From assembly GCF_018130765.1 (NCBI RefSeq), contig NZ_JAFCJZ010000026.1, forward strand, positions 61,978-125,977: DNA of 64,000 bases. Reading direction: 5' to 3'. The notes under the pieces are model-generated. The model saw nothing but the letters and a program-made list of their open reading frames with translations, did no database searches and had not been told where the DNA came from. Made by a program: the position numbers and the translations under genes. Positions within the stretch are counted from its first letter, which is position 1; each line of letters begins with the position of its first letter. This DNA comes from Bradyrhizobium iriomotense (GTDB lineage: Bacteria; Pseudomonadota; Alphaproteobacteria; Rhizobiales; Xanthobacteraceae). Shown here piece by piece: positions 10,315 to 19,611 of this stretch.

Positions 10315-12792
10315 GTGCGCACAAGCATCACAACGGCCGACGCCTTGAACGATCCTTTGCCCGAGACAATCGCCGCCGAAAGGTTGCGCCAGCACCTCGA
10401 AGATGTCGCGCGCGAGCGCGACAATGCCTATCGCGCGCTCCAGGAGCGCGAGGCCGAGCTCGCGCGCATCCAGCGCATCGGCAAGGTCGGCGGCCTCGAG
10501 GTCGACTTCCGCGAGGGCTTCAAGAACCGCCGCTCGCCGGAATATCTGATGATCCATGGCCTGCCGCCGGAGGCCATCGACGAGTCGCATGAGGACTGGG
10601 TCAACCGTATCCATCCTGATGACCGCGACGCGGCGGTGAAACATTTCTTCGAGGCGCTTTCCGGGACCAGCGAGGACTACACCGCCGAATACCGCATCAT
10701 CCGTCCGAGCGACGGCGAGACCCGCTGGATCCGGGTCGTCGCCAAGTTCGAGCGCGACAAGGACGGCCGCGCCATCCGCCTCGTCGGCGCCCACATCGAC
10801 ATCACCGACCAGATGCTCGCACGCGAGACGCTGCGCGAGAGCGAGGAGCGCTTCCGGCTGATCGCCGACAGCGCGCCGGTGCCGATCTGGGTCACCAAGC
10901 TCGACCGCAAGCGCTCCTTCGCCAACCAGGCCTATGTCGACTTCGTCGGCCTGCCCTATGACCAGGCCATCGATTTCGACTGGCGCAAGGTGCTGCATCC
11001 GGACGACCTTCCGCATGTGCTGCAGCAATCGGTGCAAGGCGAAGCCTCGCTGAAACCCTTCGTGCTGGAAGCGCGCTACAGGAACGCCAGCGGCGAATGG
11101 CGCTGGCTGCGCTCGGAATCGCAGCCGCGCTGGGACCCGACCGGCAAGCATATCGGCTTCATCGGCGTCGCCCACGACATCACCGTCGCCAAGCAGGCCG
11201 AGATCGAGCTCCGGCGGCTCAACGAGACGCTGGAGGAACGCATCGCCGAGCGCACTGCCGAGCTCGAATCCAACGAGGCCCGGCTGCGCGCGATCCTGGA
11301 GACCAGCAACCAGTATCAGGGCCTGGTCAATCTCAAGGGCGAGCTGCTCTACGCCAACAAGAACGCACTCGACGGCATCCGCGCCGAGGCGCGGGATGTC
11401 ATCGGCAAGCCGTTCTGGGATACGCCGTGGTTCACCGCAACCCCTGGCATGAGCGATGTCGCGCGCGAAGCCTTCCAGACCGTTCTGAAGGGCGAAGCGG
11501 TGCGGCTGGAGATGCGGCTGCGCCTGCCGATCGGCGAGCGCGATTTCGAATTCGGCATGCGCCCCGTGCTCGACCGCCATGGCAACATCACCGGCGCGGT
11601 GCCCGAGGCCGTCGACATCACCGAGCGGCGCCTCGGCGAGGAGGCGTTGCGGCAGTCGCAGAAGATGGAAGCGATCGGCCAGCTCACCGGCGGCGTCGCG
11701 CACGACTTCAACAACCTCCTCACCATCATCCGCTCGGCGACCGACTTCCTGCGCCGACGCGAGCTGCCGGAAGAGCGCCGCCGCCGCTATGTCGACGCCA
11801 TCTCCGACACCGTCGAGCGCGCCTCGAAGCTGACCGCCCAGCTCCTGGCGTTCGCGCGCCGGCAGCCGCTGAAGCCGCAGATCTTCAACGTCGGCAGCCA
11901 GGTCGAAGGCGTGGCGCAGCTGGTGCGGCCGCTGGTCGGCGGCCGCATCGAGATCGTCGTCGAGATTCAGGACGCGGATTGCTTCACAATCGCCGACGTC
12001 GCACAGTTCGAGACCGCGTTGATCAACCTCGCCATCAACGCCCGCGACGCCATGGAGGACGAAGGCCGCCTCACCATCGCGGTCTGCAAGGTCCAGAAGA
12101 TTCCGAGCCTGCGCGCGCAGTCGGCACGTCGCGGCGACTATGTCGCGATCTCGGTCAGGGATACCGGCAGCGGCATCGCGCCGGAACATCTCGAGTCCAT
12201 TTTCGAACCTTTCTTCACCACCAAGGAGGTCGGCAAGGGCACCGGCCTCGGCCTCAGCCAGGCGTTCGGCTTCGCAAAGCAGTCCGAGGGCGACATCGCG
12301 GTGACGAGCACGCAGGGCGAAGGCGCGACCTTCACCATCTACCTGCCGCAGGCTCAAAGCCCCGCCACCGAGAAGGACGCGGCGGCACTGACCAGCGAGG
12401 CTGCGACCACCGGACGCGGCTACCGCGTGCTGGTGGTCGAGGACAATGATGATGTCGGCCAGTTCTCGACCGAGCTTCTGGAAGACCTCGGTTATGTCGT
12501 CCGCCGTGTCGCCAACGCCAACGCGGCGCTCGCGATCCTCGGCGAGAACGAATTCGCCGTCGACCTCGTCTTCTCCGACGTGATCATGCCCGGCATGAAC
12601 GGCGTCGAGCTCGCCGGAATCATCCGCGAGCGCTATCCGGGCCTGCCCGTCGTGCTCACCTCCGGCTACAGCAACGTGCTCGCCGAAAACGCCCATCGCG
12701 GATTCGAGCTGATACAGAAGCCGTATTCGGTGGAATCGCTCTCGCGCATCCTGCGCAAGGCGATCACGGACAAGCTGTCGGTGGCAAGGTGA
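10315..12792 (+). CDS. soluble triple-PAS hybrid histidine kinase
   Basis: The 825-residue protein lacks membrane helices. It starts with a short coiled coil (about 20-55). Three PAS domains follow at about 55-170 (PAC end VGAHIDITDQ), 175-310 (IGVAHDITVAKQ) and 335-440 (EAVDITERR), with a coiled coil between the second and third. HisKA carries His463 in GGVAHDFNN, followed by HATPase_c (NARDAMEDEG, DTGSGIAPEHLESIFEPF, GTGLGLS) and a receiver domain with Asp755 in FSDVIMPG. The start is GTG 10315, without a strong ribosome site. Its kinase-receiver half closely resembles that of the kinase at 3855. Signal and target are unknown. Confidence 0.9.
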   Translation: MRTSITTADALNDPLPETIAAERLRQHLEDVARERDNAYRALQEREAELARIQRIGKVGGLEVDFREGFKNRRSPEYLMIHGLPPEAIDESHEDWVNRIHPDDRDAAVKHFFEALSGTSEDYTAEYRIIRPSDGETRWIRVVAKFERDKDGRAIRLVGAHIDITDQMLARETLRESEERFRLIADSAPVPIWVTKLDRKRSFANQAYVDFVGLPYDQAIDFDWRKVLHPDDLPHVLQQSVQGEASLKPFVLEARYRNASGEWRWLRSESQPRWDPTGKHIGFIGVAHDITVAKQAEIELRRLNETLEERIAERTAELESNEARLRAILETSNQYQGLVNLKGELLYANKNALDGIRAEARDVIGKPFWDTPWFTATPGMSDVAREAFQTVLKGEAVRLEMRLRLPIGERDFEFGMRPVLDRHGNITGAVPEAVDITERRLGEEALRQSQKMEAIGQLTGGVAHDFNNLLTIIRSATDFLRRRELPEERRRRYVDAISDTVERASKLTAQLLAFARRQPLKPQIFNVGSQVEGVAQLVRPLVGGRIEIVVEIQDADCFTIADVAQFETALINLAINARDAMEDEGRLTIAVCKVQKIPSLRAQSARRGDYVAISVRDTGSGIAPEHLESIFEPFFTTKEVGKGTGLGLSQAFGFAKQSEGDIAVTSTQGEGATFTIYLPQAQSPATEKDAAALTSEAATTGRGYRVLVVEDNDDVGQFSTELLEDLGYVVRRVANANAALAILGENEFAVDLVFSDVIMPGMNGVELAGIIRERYPGLPVVLTSGYSNVLAENAHRGFELIQKPYSVESLSRILRKAITDKLSVAR

Positions 12793-12810
12793 GTGCGAAC
12801 CAAGCAAACC

Positions 12811-12970
12811 GCTGTCGTCCCGGACAAGCGCGCCTCAAGCGCGCGCCGATCCGGGACCCATAACCACAGGGAGAGGCTGTTGCGCGGGCTGGTAACTACC
12901 AGTCTTCGCCAAACAGCATCCTGTGGTTATGGGTCCCGGATCTGCGCTTGCGCTTGTCCGGGACGACAGC
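12811..12970. repeat. large nested palindrome (REP-like element)
   Basis: Outer arms 12811-12831 and 12950-12970 are perfect 21-base inverted copies. Inner arms 12848-12870 and 12920-12942 are perfect 23-base inverted copies (GATCCGGGACCCATAACCAC and its complement are the core). RNA or cruciform folding would give a long hairpin with an internal bulge and a 49-base loop. It lies between a kinase gene and an EamA gene on the same strand and could act as a transcriptional barrier. Confidence 0.8.
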
Positions 12971-13017
12971 GCGTTGAGCTGCGAGCAAGGCTACGATCAG
13001 ATGAAGGCTACACATCC

Positions 13018-13458
13018 ATGAAACCCGCCCTCCTCTCCGCCTGGCAGACCTGGGCGCTGCTCTCCGCCTGCTTTGCGGCCCTGACTGCCATCTTCGCCAA
13101 GGTCGGCGTCGAGAACATCAATCCTGATCTCGCTACCTTCATCCGCACCATCGTGGTGCTGCTCGCGTTCTCGCTACTGCTGTTCTTCACCGGACAATTC
13201 GTCGTGCCATCGGCGGTCTCCTCAAAGACCTGGCTGTTCCTGGTGTTGTCGGGACTTGCGACCGGCGCCTCATGGCTCTGCTATTTCCGTGCACTGAAGC
13301 TCGGGCCTGCCACGCTCGTAGCGCCGATCGACAAGCTGAGCGTCGTGCTGGTCGCGCTCTTCGCCTTCGCCTTTCTCGGCGAGCGGCCGACAGCGCAGGG
13401 CTGGCTCGGCATCGCCATGATCGGCGGGGGTGCGGTGTTGCTGGCAATCAAGTTTTGA
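13018..13458 (+). CDS. EamA-family half-size transporter
   Basis: The 146-residue protein has five hydrophobic helices and a single EamA domain, half the size of standard DMT transporters, which have two. The family signature is the C-terminal LGPATLVAPIDKLSVVLVAL followed by GERPTAQGWLGIAMIGGGAV. Such single-domain members probably work as dimers in the inner membrane. The ATG at 13018 follows the large palindrome and opens with MKPALLSAWQTWALLSA; the longer frame upstream runs through the repeat. The substrate is unknown. Confidence 0.88.
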   Translation: MKPALLSAWQTWALLSACFAALTAIFAKVGVENINPDLATFIRTIVVLLAFSLLLFFTGQFVVPSAVSSKTWLFLVLSGLATGASWLCYFRALKLGPATLVAPIDKLSVVLVALFAFAFLGERPTAQGWLGIAMIGGGAVLLAIKF

Positions 13459-13500
13459 GGCTGGCGGATCGGCCTCGGGCGCGGTAGTCACGGACGGATT

Positions 13501-14772
13501 TTGGAGATCGACTTGCCGCCCCCGCCGTCTGACGCCATCTGGGCCTGGAGCATCATAATGCTTGCGACCGCAGGCGTCATCATCCGCCCGTTCCGCCTGC
13601 CCGAGGCGATCTGGGCGGTCATCGGCGCCGGCGCCCTCGTGCTGCTCGGCCTGCTGCCCTGGCAGGATGCGCTTGTCGGCATCGAGAAGGGCCTCGACGT
13701 CTATCTCTTCCTGATCGGCATGATGCTGATCGCCGAGCTCGCCCGGCTCGAGGGCCTGTTCGACTACCTCGCCGCGCTCGCGGTCGAATATGCCGGCGGC
13801 TCGCCGCAGCGACTGTTCCTGCTGATCTACCTCGTCGGTACCGTCGTCACCGTGCTGCTGTCCAACGATGCCACCGCGATCGTGCTGACGCCGGCCGTCT
13901 ATGCCGCAACGCGCGCAGCCGGCGCAAAACCGCTGCCTTATCTCTTCGTCTGCGCCTTCATCGCCAACGCCGCAAGCTTCGTGCTGCCGATCTCCAATCC
14001 CGCCAATCTCGTCGTGTTCGGCGCGCGTATGCCGCACCTCACTGAATGGCTGCGCCTGTTCGCCCTGCCGTCGGCGGCCTCGATCCTGCTGACCTACGTC
14101 GTGCTGCGCCTGACCCAGCACCGCGCACTCAAGGAAGAGACCATCGCCCGCAGCGTGCCGCATCCAAAGCTCGGCCGCGGCGGCAAGCTGACGGCGGTCG
14201 GCATCATCGCGATTGGCGTCGTGCTGGTCACGGCCTCTGCGCTGGACAAGCAGCTGGGCCTGCCGACCTTTATCTGCGGCGTGGCGACGGCCGCGCTCGT
14301 GCTGCCGCTCAGCCGCCAATCACCGCTGCCGATGCTGCGGGGCGTATCGTGGAGCGTGCTGCCGCTGGTCGGCGGACTCTTCGTCATGGTGGAAGCGCTG
14401 ATCAAGACCGGTGTGATCGGGCAGCTCAGCGCGCTGCTGCACCAGGCGGTCGCGCAATCGGTGTCGCAGGCCGCCTGGAGCGTCGGCATCGCCACCGCGA
14501 TCGGCACCAATATCGCCAACAATCTTCCGGTCGGCCTTATCGCGGGCTCGGTCGCGGCCAGCGATCATCTGCCGGCGCCGGTCGTCAGCGCGATCCTGAT
14601 CGGCGTCGACCTCGGACCTAACATGTCCGTGACGGGATCGCTCGCCACCATCCTCTGGCTGGTTGCGCTCCGGCGGGAGAAGATCGAGGTCAGCGCCTGG
14701 CCGTTCCTCAAGCTCGGCATGCTGGTGACGCCGCCCGCTCTGATCGCGGCTTTGGCTGCGGCAATCAGGTAG
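13501..14772 (+). CDS. ArsB/NhaD-type ion permease (arsenite efflux-like)
   Basis: The 423-residue, roughly 11-helix membrane protein belongs to the ion-transporter superfamily of ArsB and SLC13. Diagnostic segments are VLLSNDATAIVLTPAVYAA and LPISNPANLVVFG in the first half and GTNIANNLPVGLIAG and GVDLGPNMSVTGSLATILWL in the second, the two inverted re-entrant NxPxN-like motifs. It probably exports arsenite or antimonite, or another anion; no arsR/arsC gene is adjacent, so the substrate is open. The start is given as TTG 13501 because no ATG lies near the N-terminus before the first helix. It follows the EamA gene by 42 bases. Confidence 0.85.
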   Translation: MEIDLPPPPSDAIWAWSIIMLATAGVIIRPFRLPEAIWAVIGAGALVLLGLLPWQDALVGIEKGLDVYLFLIGMMLIAELARLEGLFDYLAALAVEYAGGSPQRLFLLIYLVGTVVTVLLSNDATAIVLTPAVYAATRAAGAKPLPYLFVCAFIANAASFVLPISNPANLVVFGARMPHLTEWLRLFALPSAASILLTYVVLRLTQHRALKEETIARSVPHPKLGRGGKLTAVGIIAIGVVLVTASALDKQLGLPTFICGVATAALVLPLSRQSPLPMLRGVSWSVLPLVGGLFVMVEALIKTGVIGQLSALLHQAVAQSVSQAAWSVGIATAIGTNIANNLPVGLIAGSVAASDHLPAPVVSAILIGVDLGPNMSVTGSLATILWLVALRREKIEVSAWPFLKLGMLVTPPALIAALAAAIR

Positions 14773-14882
14773 CGGCAGCGAATTCACTGCAGTTGTTTGC
14801 GGTGCATCAATGCCGGCGGCGCAACCGCGGCTAGAGTTCACTTGCCGCGTGGTTCAGATAGGCCGCGGCAAGGAAGGTCATC

Positions 14883-15122
14883 ATGCAGATTCAATCAAAG
14901 GCGCTGCCGCAGAGCTTCTCCCTGCGCCGCGAAATCCTGAGCTTCATCTCGCCCGCCGAACGCGGCGCGGAGAGGTCCCATCCCCTGCTCGTCTTCTCCG
15001 TCGTGGTGCTGCTGGCCCTGTTCGCCATCGTACAGATCGACCTGCACAGCGCCCAGCTCCAGGCCATCGGCCTGCTCGGCCATGGTGGCACCGGGATCGA
15101 TCCCGTCTTCCTGAGCCCGTAA
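14883..15122 (+). CDS. small single-helix membrane protein
   Basis: The 79-residue protein is preceded by a strong ribosome site (AAGGAAGG at about 14870-14877). It has a basic N-terminal half, a transmembrane helix at about residues 34-53 (SHPLLVFSVVVLLALFAIVQ) and a glycine-containing C-terminal tail. I do not recognise the family. A gene is supported by the ribosome site, the clean hydrophobic segment, and the lack of any overlapping alternative. The function is unknown. Confidence 0.7.
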   Translation: MQIQSKALPQSFSLRREILSFISPAERGAERSHPLLVFSVVVLLALFAIVQIDLHSAQLQAIGLLGHGGTGIDPVFLSP

Positions 15123-15168
15123 CGGCAGACGCCCGATCGCGGCCACAAGGCCGCGACCGGGCAACGCG

Positions 15169-16533
15169 TCAGTCGTTCTCGTAGCCGTAGACTTCCGGCA
15201 GGATGAAGATTGCGGCGAGCAATCCGATCAGCGGGAAGATCGCGACCATCAGCGTGGCATTTGCCTGCCCGATCGCGGCGAACACCGTCGGGAACAGGAA
15301 GATCGCCAGGAACGACGGCAGCTTCACGAACATGTAAGCGAAGCCGCTGGCAGTGCCGCGATATTTCGGCTTGGCGACCATGGTCGGGATCGTCATGCAG
15401 TTCGACGCGTCCCAATAATGGCCCCACAGCATCGCGGCGGCCGCGAAAGGCAGCAGCATCTTGTTGTCGGTGTAGAGCGCGAAGGCCGCGACGAGCAGCG
15501 ACGCCATCACGATCGAGAAGCCGGCAATCGCGATGCCGCGGTGGCCGATCTTCGGCGTCAGCAGCGGCCCGACCCACCCGGACAGAGCAGCGAAGGAGAA
15601 CAGCGCCATCGTCACCAGATTGATGCCGAGCACGCTCGACACGCCGACCATCACGAACAGCACCGGCAGGTAGAATGCGAAGGTCGAGAACTCGCTCGCC
15701 TGGGTGAAACAAGCGATCCAGCCGTACACCGTGGCGCGCCAGCGGATCGGATCCTTCTTGAGATCGGCGAGGAACGCGCGGGTCGAAACCTTCGGCACCT
15801 CCACGTCATGGTCCGGCAGCATGTCGAGATTGTCGTTGAACATCTCGCGCGCGACCTGCTTGGCCTCGCGATAGCGCCCCTTCTGCACCAGCCACACCGC
15901 CGTCTCCGGCACGTCGTGGCGCATGATCAGGATGATCAGCGCCGGCACCGCGCCGAGACCGAGCGTCACGCGCCACAGCATCTCGTGCTGCATGTCGATC
16001 AGCAGGAAGACCACGATGACGCCGATGGTCATCACCTCGCCGACGGCGAACATGAACTGCCAGCGGTTGCCCATGACCTCGCGCTCACCCTTGGCCATGG
16101 ATTCCATGATGTAGGTGTAGCCGGTCGAGATATCCGAGCCGAGCGGGATACCGAGCAGGAAGCGGATCACGACGAGCCAGCCGACGCTGGGCACGAAGGC
16201 CTGCGCCAGCGCCAGCACGATGAAGAGCACCATCGTCACCAGGAACATGACGCGGCGGCCGATCTTGTCGGACAGCCAGCCGCCGAGCAGCGCGCCGATC
16301 AGCGCGCCGCCTTGCGTGCCGGCCGCGGCCAGGCCCAGCATCAGCGGATCGGGATTGTACTGCTCCTTGATGAAGATCAGCACGAAGGCGATCGAGTAGA
16401 GATCCCAGGCCTCCACCAGGATCGAGGCCATCATCAGCCAGCCGACCTTGTTACCCTTTGGACTGTAGTTCGTAATGAGGTAGCGGACCGCCGCCTCGCT
16501 CGCGGTCGGTTGTGGCATGGCCATTGTCTGCAT
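15169..16533 (-). CDS. MFS transporter, sugar/organic-acid type
   Basis: The 454-residue protein has 12 predicted helices and the MFS loop 2-3 motif GGWLSDKIGRRVMFL. The central loop (MRHDVPETAVWLVQKGRYREA) carries the PESP-like signature of the metabolite:H+ symporter and sugar porter families. ATG 16533 is chosen because AGAGAGG lies 8 bases upstream; a TTG start 18 bases earlier lacks that. It sits beside a GntR gene and sugar-acid enzyme genes and is probably the uptake permease for their substrate. A palindromic repeat cluster (16560-16660) separates it from the GntR gene. Confidence 0.88.
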   Translation of the reverse strand: MQTMAMPQPTASEAAVRYLITNYSPKGNKVGWLMMASILVEAWDLYSIAFVLIFIKEQYNPDPLMLGLAAAGTQGGALIGALLGGWLSDKIGRRVMFLVTMVLFIVLALAQAFVPSVGWLVVIRFLLGIPLGSDISTGYTYIMESMAKGEREVMGNRWQFMFAVGEVMTIGVIVVFLLIDMQHEMLWRVTLGLGAVPALIILIMRHDVPETAVWLVQKGRYREAKQVAREMFNDNLDMLPDHDVEVPKVSTRAFLADLKKDPIRWRATVYGWIACFTQASEFSTFAFYLPVLFVMVGVSSVLGINLVTMALFSFAALSGWVGPLLTPKIGHRGIAIAGFSIVMASLLVAAFALYTDNKMLLPFAAAAMLWGHYWDASNCMTIPTMVAKPKYRGTASGFAYMFVKLPSFLAIFLFPTVFAAIGQANATLMVAIFPLIGLLAAIFILPEVYGYEND

Positions 16534-16559
16534 GTCTGGTCCTCTCTTCAAAATTCTTC

Positions 16560-16598
16560 AAAGCGCGATGAGATCAGGATGAATCGTCATCGCGCTTT
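16560..16598. repeat. palindromic repeat AAAGCGCGATGA...TCATCGCGCTTT
   Basis: Perfect 12-base inverted arms lie at 16560-16571 and 16587-16598 with a 15-base loop. It sits immediately beside the 49-base palindrome at 16612. Together they fill the gap between the MFS and GntR genes and could end transcription of the GntR gene. Confidence 0.7.
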
Positions 16599-16611
16599 AG
16601 CTTATTGTTTT

Positions 16612-16660
16612 GAGCATGATCTCTTCGGAAAACCGCTGCACACTTTTCCGGATCATGCTC
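16612..16660. repeat. 49-bp dispersed palindrome, copy 1
   Basis: The element starts GAGCATGATC and ends GATCATGCTC with an internal CGGAAAA/TTTTCCG pair. Its reverse complement matches 29871-29919 with only two differences in 49 bases. Its last base is part of the TAG stop of the GntR gene (minus strand). Confidence 0.9.
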
Positions 16661-17427
16661 TAGGCGCCGAGCAGCGGCTCGATACTGCAATCGAGCAGGC
16701 GCGGATCGATCCCCGCCTCCATGCCCGTGAACATCTCGCCCATGTAGTCGATCAGCGCATCGCTGGCTTTCACGGCCTCCTCGACGCGGCGGCTGGCGAC
16801 GGCACTGAGAATGGCGAGATGATGATCGATCGTGCCGGACAGATCGGCCTGCCCCGGCATGAAGCGGTGATGGATGTAGCCGATGCGGCGATACAGCGTG
16901 TGCAGCGGCCGCAGCGTGTGCACCAGGAACGGCTCGCCCGCGGCCTCCAGCACCAGCGCGTCGATGCGGCGATCGAGGCTGTTGAACTCGTCGAGTGTCA
17001 AAGTGGCGCGACGTTCGCGCAGCAGCCGCTCGATGTGCAGCGCCTGATTGCGGTGGGACAGGCTGGCGCGATCCGCCGCGAGGCGAATGACAAAGCGCTC
17101 CATGTCGCGGCGCAGGCCAAGCAGCATGCGCTCACGCGCGAGGTCGATCGGCGCGATGTGCAGGCCGTGACGCGGGCGGATGATGATGAGCGTATCGGCG
17201 GAGAGACGATTGACGGCGTGATGCACCGGTGTGCGCCCGAAGCCGGTGATCTGCTGCAATTCCAGCATCGTCATGAATTGTCCGGGCTTGAGCTCGCAAT
17301 GGACGAGCAGCTCCTCGATCCTCTGATAGGCCAGCTCGAAGAAGTTGAGACGGTTGCGCCGGGACGGCCTGCCTTCGCCGTCGTCCTCGTGTCTCACCAC
17401 CGCAAGTGTGCGCTTGCGCCGTGCCAT
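16660..17427 (-). CDS. GntR-family transcriptional regulator (FCD/FadR subgroup)
   Basis: The 255-residue protein has an N-terminal winged helix-turn-helix at about residues 30-95 (YQRIEELLVHCELKPG, TGFGRTPVHHAVNRLSAD) and an all-helical C-terminal effector domain of the FCD type. It is divergent from the dehydratase-SDR-MDR genes, across a gap that holds a near-palindromic FadR-type operator (17498-17513). It probably represses or activates the sugar-acid genes in response to a pathway acid. The stop codon TAG is formed at the edge of the dispersed 49-base palindrome. Confidence 0.88.
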   Translation of the reverse strand: MARRKRTLAVVRHEDDGEGRPSRRNRLNFFELAYQRIEELLVHCELKPGQFMTMLELQQITGFGRTPVHHAVNRLSADTLIIIRPRHGLHIAPIDLARERMLLGLRRDMERFVIRLAADRASLSHRNQALHIERLLRERRATLTLDEFNSLDRRIDALVLEAAGEPFLVHTLRPLHTLYRRIGYIHHRFMPGQADLSGTIDHHLAILSAVASRRVEEAVKASDALIDYMGEMFTGMEAGIDPRLLDCSIEPLLGA

Positions 17428-17497
17428 GTCGTTCTCTCCCGTCAGCCCGCGCTCTCGTTGCTGGGTGGCGCCTTGTTTGTGGCACCCTTAAAACATG

Positions 17498-17513
17498 TTG
17501 TGATATATTACAA
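17498..17513. promoter_or_regulatory. candidate GntR operator in divergent promoter region
   Basis: TTGTGATATATTACAA is palindromic except for one symmetric base pair and fits the TnGTnnnACnA pattern of FadR-subfamily operators. It lies between the GntR gene and the divergent dehydratase operon, 70 bases upstream of the GntR start. Confidence 0.55.
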
Positions 17514-17605
17514 GCAGGCGTAAGACTCCGCCGCGACCTGCAACATGCTGCAGTGCAAAATGAGACGTCGGGCGCGAGGCGCCTGTGATGGGAGGATTAG
17601 CTGCC

Positions 17606-18805
17606 GTGAAGATCACGTCGATCGAGACACTGCGTACCGAGGAATTTTCCAACGTCATCTGGGTGCGCGTCCACACCGACACGGGGATGATCGGTCTCGG
17701 CGAGACCTTCTACGGCGCGGGCGCGGTCGAGGCGCAAATCCACGACACCTTTGCCGGCCGCCTGCTCGGCCGCAATCCGCTGCATATCGAGGCGATCCAT
17801 CGCGACATGCTGAACCTCCCGATGGCGCAGTCCTCGACCGGCGTCGAATACCGCGCTGCGTCCGCAATCGACATCGCGCTGTGGGATTTGTTCGGCAAGG
17901 TCTGCAATCAGCCGGTGCACCAGATGCTCGGCGGCCTCTGCCGCGACAAGCAGCGCATCTACAACACCTGCGCCGGCACGCAATATGTCCGCTCGACCAA
18001 TATCAGCCCGGTCGCGAACTGGAATCTCGGCGCTTCAAAAGGCCCCTATGAGGACCTCGACGGCTTCATGAACCACGCTGATGCGCTGGCCGAAAGCCTG
18101 CTCGAGAGCGGCATCTCGGCGATGAAGATCTGGCCGTTCGATCCGGCGGCGCAGGAGAACAAGGGCCTCTACATCACCGCCGCGCAGATGAAGCAGGCGA
18201 TCGAACCGTTCGAGAAGATCCGCAAAGCCGTCGGCGACAAGATGGAGATCATGGTCGAGCTCCACTCGCTGTGGAACCTGCCGACCGCAAAGCAGATCGC
18301 GCGCGCACTCGAGCCGTACAAGCCGACCTGGTACGAAGACCCGATCCGGATGAACTCGCCGCAGGCGCTGGCCGAATATGCCCGCTCCACCGACGTCTGG
18401 GTCTGCGCCAGCGAGACGCTGGGCTCGCGCTTCCCCTACAAGGACATGCTCGACCGCGACGCCATGCACGTGGTGATGGCGGATCTGTGCTGGACCGGCG
18501 GTCTCACCGAAGGTCGCAAGATCGCGGCAATGGCCGAGACCTATCACCGGCCTTTTGCTCCTCATGACTGTATCGGCCCGATCGGCTTCATCGCGGCCAT
18601 CCACATGTCGTTCAGCCAGCCCAACACATTGATCCAGGAATCGGTGCGCGCCTTCTACAAGGGCTGGTACAATGAGCTGGTCACCACGATGCCCGTGATC
18701 AAGGACGGCTATGTCTTCCCGATGGAAGGCCCCGGCCTTGGCGTCGACCTTCTGCCTGCTGTCTTCGAGCGCACCGATCTCACCGTGCGCCGCTCCAACG
18801 TCTGA
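17606..18805 (+). CDS. mandelate racemase/enolase-superfamily sugar-acid dehydratase (galactonate dehydratase-like)
   Basis: The 399-residue protein has the enolase-superfamily capping domain (about 1-120) and a beta-barrel. The expected metal ligands are visible: Glu in MVELHSLW, Glu in WYEDPI and Glu in CASETLG. The ELH arrangement mirrors the DFH of galactonate dehydratase, and APHDCIGPIG supplies the second catalytic His. This suggests dehydration of a hexonate to a 2-keto-3-deoxy acid; the substrate is not provable here. GTG 17606 is preferred as start (MKITSIETLR), with GGAGG 10 bases upstream; an in-frame ATG at 17588 overlaps that site. It is the first gene of a three-gene operon. Confidence 0.85.
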   Translation: MKITSIETLRTEEFSNVIWVRVHTDTGMIGLGETFYGAGAVEAQIHDTFAGRLLGRNPLHIEAIHRDMLNLPMAQSSTGVEYRAASAIDIALWDLFGKVCNQPVHQMLGGLCRDKQRIYNTCAGTQYVRSTNISPVANWNLGASKGPYEDLDGFMNHADALAESLLESGISAMKIWPFDPAAQENKGLYITAAQMKQAIEPFEKIRKAVGDKMEIMVELHSLWNLPTAKQIARALEPYKPTWYEDPIRMNSPQALAEYARSTDVWVCASETLGSRFPYKDMLDRDAMHVVMADLCWTGGLTEGRKIAAMAETYHRPFAPHDCIGPIGFIAAIHMSFSQPNTLIQESVRAFYKGWYNELVTTMPVIKDGYVFPMEGPGLGVDLLPAVFERTDLTVRRSNV

Positions 18806-18817
18806 GGATTTTTTGAG

Positions 18818-19585
18818 ATGAGCACCGCCCTGTTCGACCTTTCCGGCCGCACCGCACTCGTGACCGGCTCCTCCCGTGGCCTCGGCCGCGCCATCGCCGA
18901 GGGCATGGCCAAGGCCGGAGCCAAGATCATCATCAACGGCGTCGATCCCAAGCGCGTCGAGCAGGCCGTCGCCGAGTTTCGCGCCGCCGGCCATCAGGCC
19001 GAGGGCGCAGCGTTCAACGTCACCGACGAGCCGGCGATCGTTGCCGCCTTCGAGCGTTTCGACCGCGAAGGCCTCGCGGTCGACATCCTCGTCAACAATG
19101 CCGGCATCCAGCACCGCAAGCCGCTGGCGGAGTTCACCACCGACGAATGGCGCAAGGTGATCGAGACCGATCTCACCAGCGCCTTCGTGATCGGGCGCGA
19201 GGCCGGCAAGCGCATGATCCCGCGCAAGCGTGGCAAGATCATCAATATCGGCTCGCTCGGCAGCGAACTCGCGCGCCCCACTATCGCGCCCTACACCGCC
19301 GCCAAGGGCGGCATCAAGAATCTGACCCGCTCGATGGCGGTGGAATGGGCCCAGCACGGCATCCAGGCCAATGCGATCGGCCCCGGCTACATGCTGACCG
19401 ACATGAACGAGGCGCTGGTCAACAACGCCGATTTCAACAATTGGCTGATGGGCCGCATCCCCTCCAAGCGCTGGGGCAAGCCGGACGAGCTGGTGGGCGC
19501 GGCGATCTTCCTGGCGTCGGATGCGTCCACCTATGTCAACGGCCAGATCATCTATGTCGATGGCGGCATGATCGCCGCGATGTGA
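18818..19585 (+). CDS. SDR oxidoreductase, gluconate 5-dehydrogenase-like
   Basis: The 255-residue classical SDR has the cofactor motif TGSSRGLG, NNAG at about residue 90, a catalytic serine in INIGSLGSE, and YTAAK as the YxxxK motif. The overall pattern (GIQHRKPLAEFTTDEWRKV, GPGYMLTDMNEALV) is that of gluconate 5-dehydrogenases (IdnO type), which interconvert 5-ketogluconate and gluconate. It begins 12 bases after the dehydratase gene and precedes the idonate-dehydrogenase-like gene, the same functional pair as in the known L-idonate route. The precise substrate is inferred. Confidence 0.88.
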   Translation: MSTALFDLSGRTALVTGSSRGLGRAIAEGMAKAGAKIIINGVDPKRVEQAVAEFRAAGHQAEGAAFNVTDEPAIVAAFERFDREGLAVDILVNNAGIQHRKPLAEFTTDEWRKVIETDLTSAFVIGREAGKRMIPRKRGKIINIGSLGSELARPTIAPYTAAKGGIKNLTRSMAVEWAQHGIQANAIGPGYMLTDMNEALVNNADFNNWLMGRIPSKRWGKPDELVGAAIFLASDASTYVNGQIIYVDGGMIAAM

Positions 19586-19611
19586 CTGCCAAGACAACGA
19601 AGGAGCAAGCC

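Noticed and set aside
10303..12807. 834-codon minus-strand open frame
   Set aside because: It is the antisense shadow of the triple-PAS kinase; no recognisable domain.
15418..17523. 701-codon plus-strand open frame
   Set aside because: It runs antisense through the MFS and GntR genes and the palindromic repeats between them, with no ribosome site or domain.
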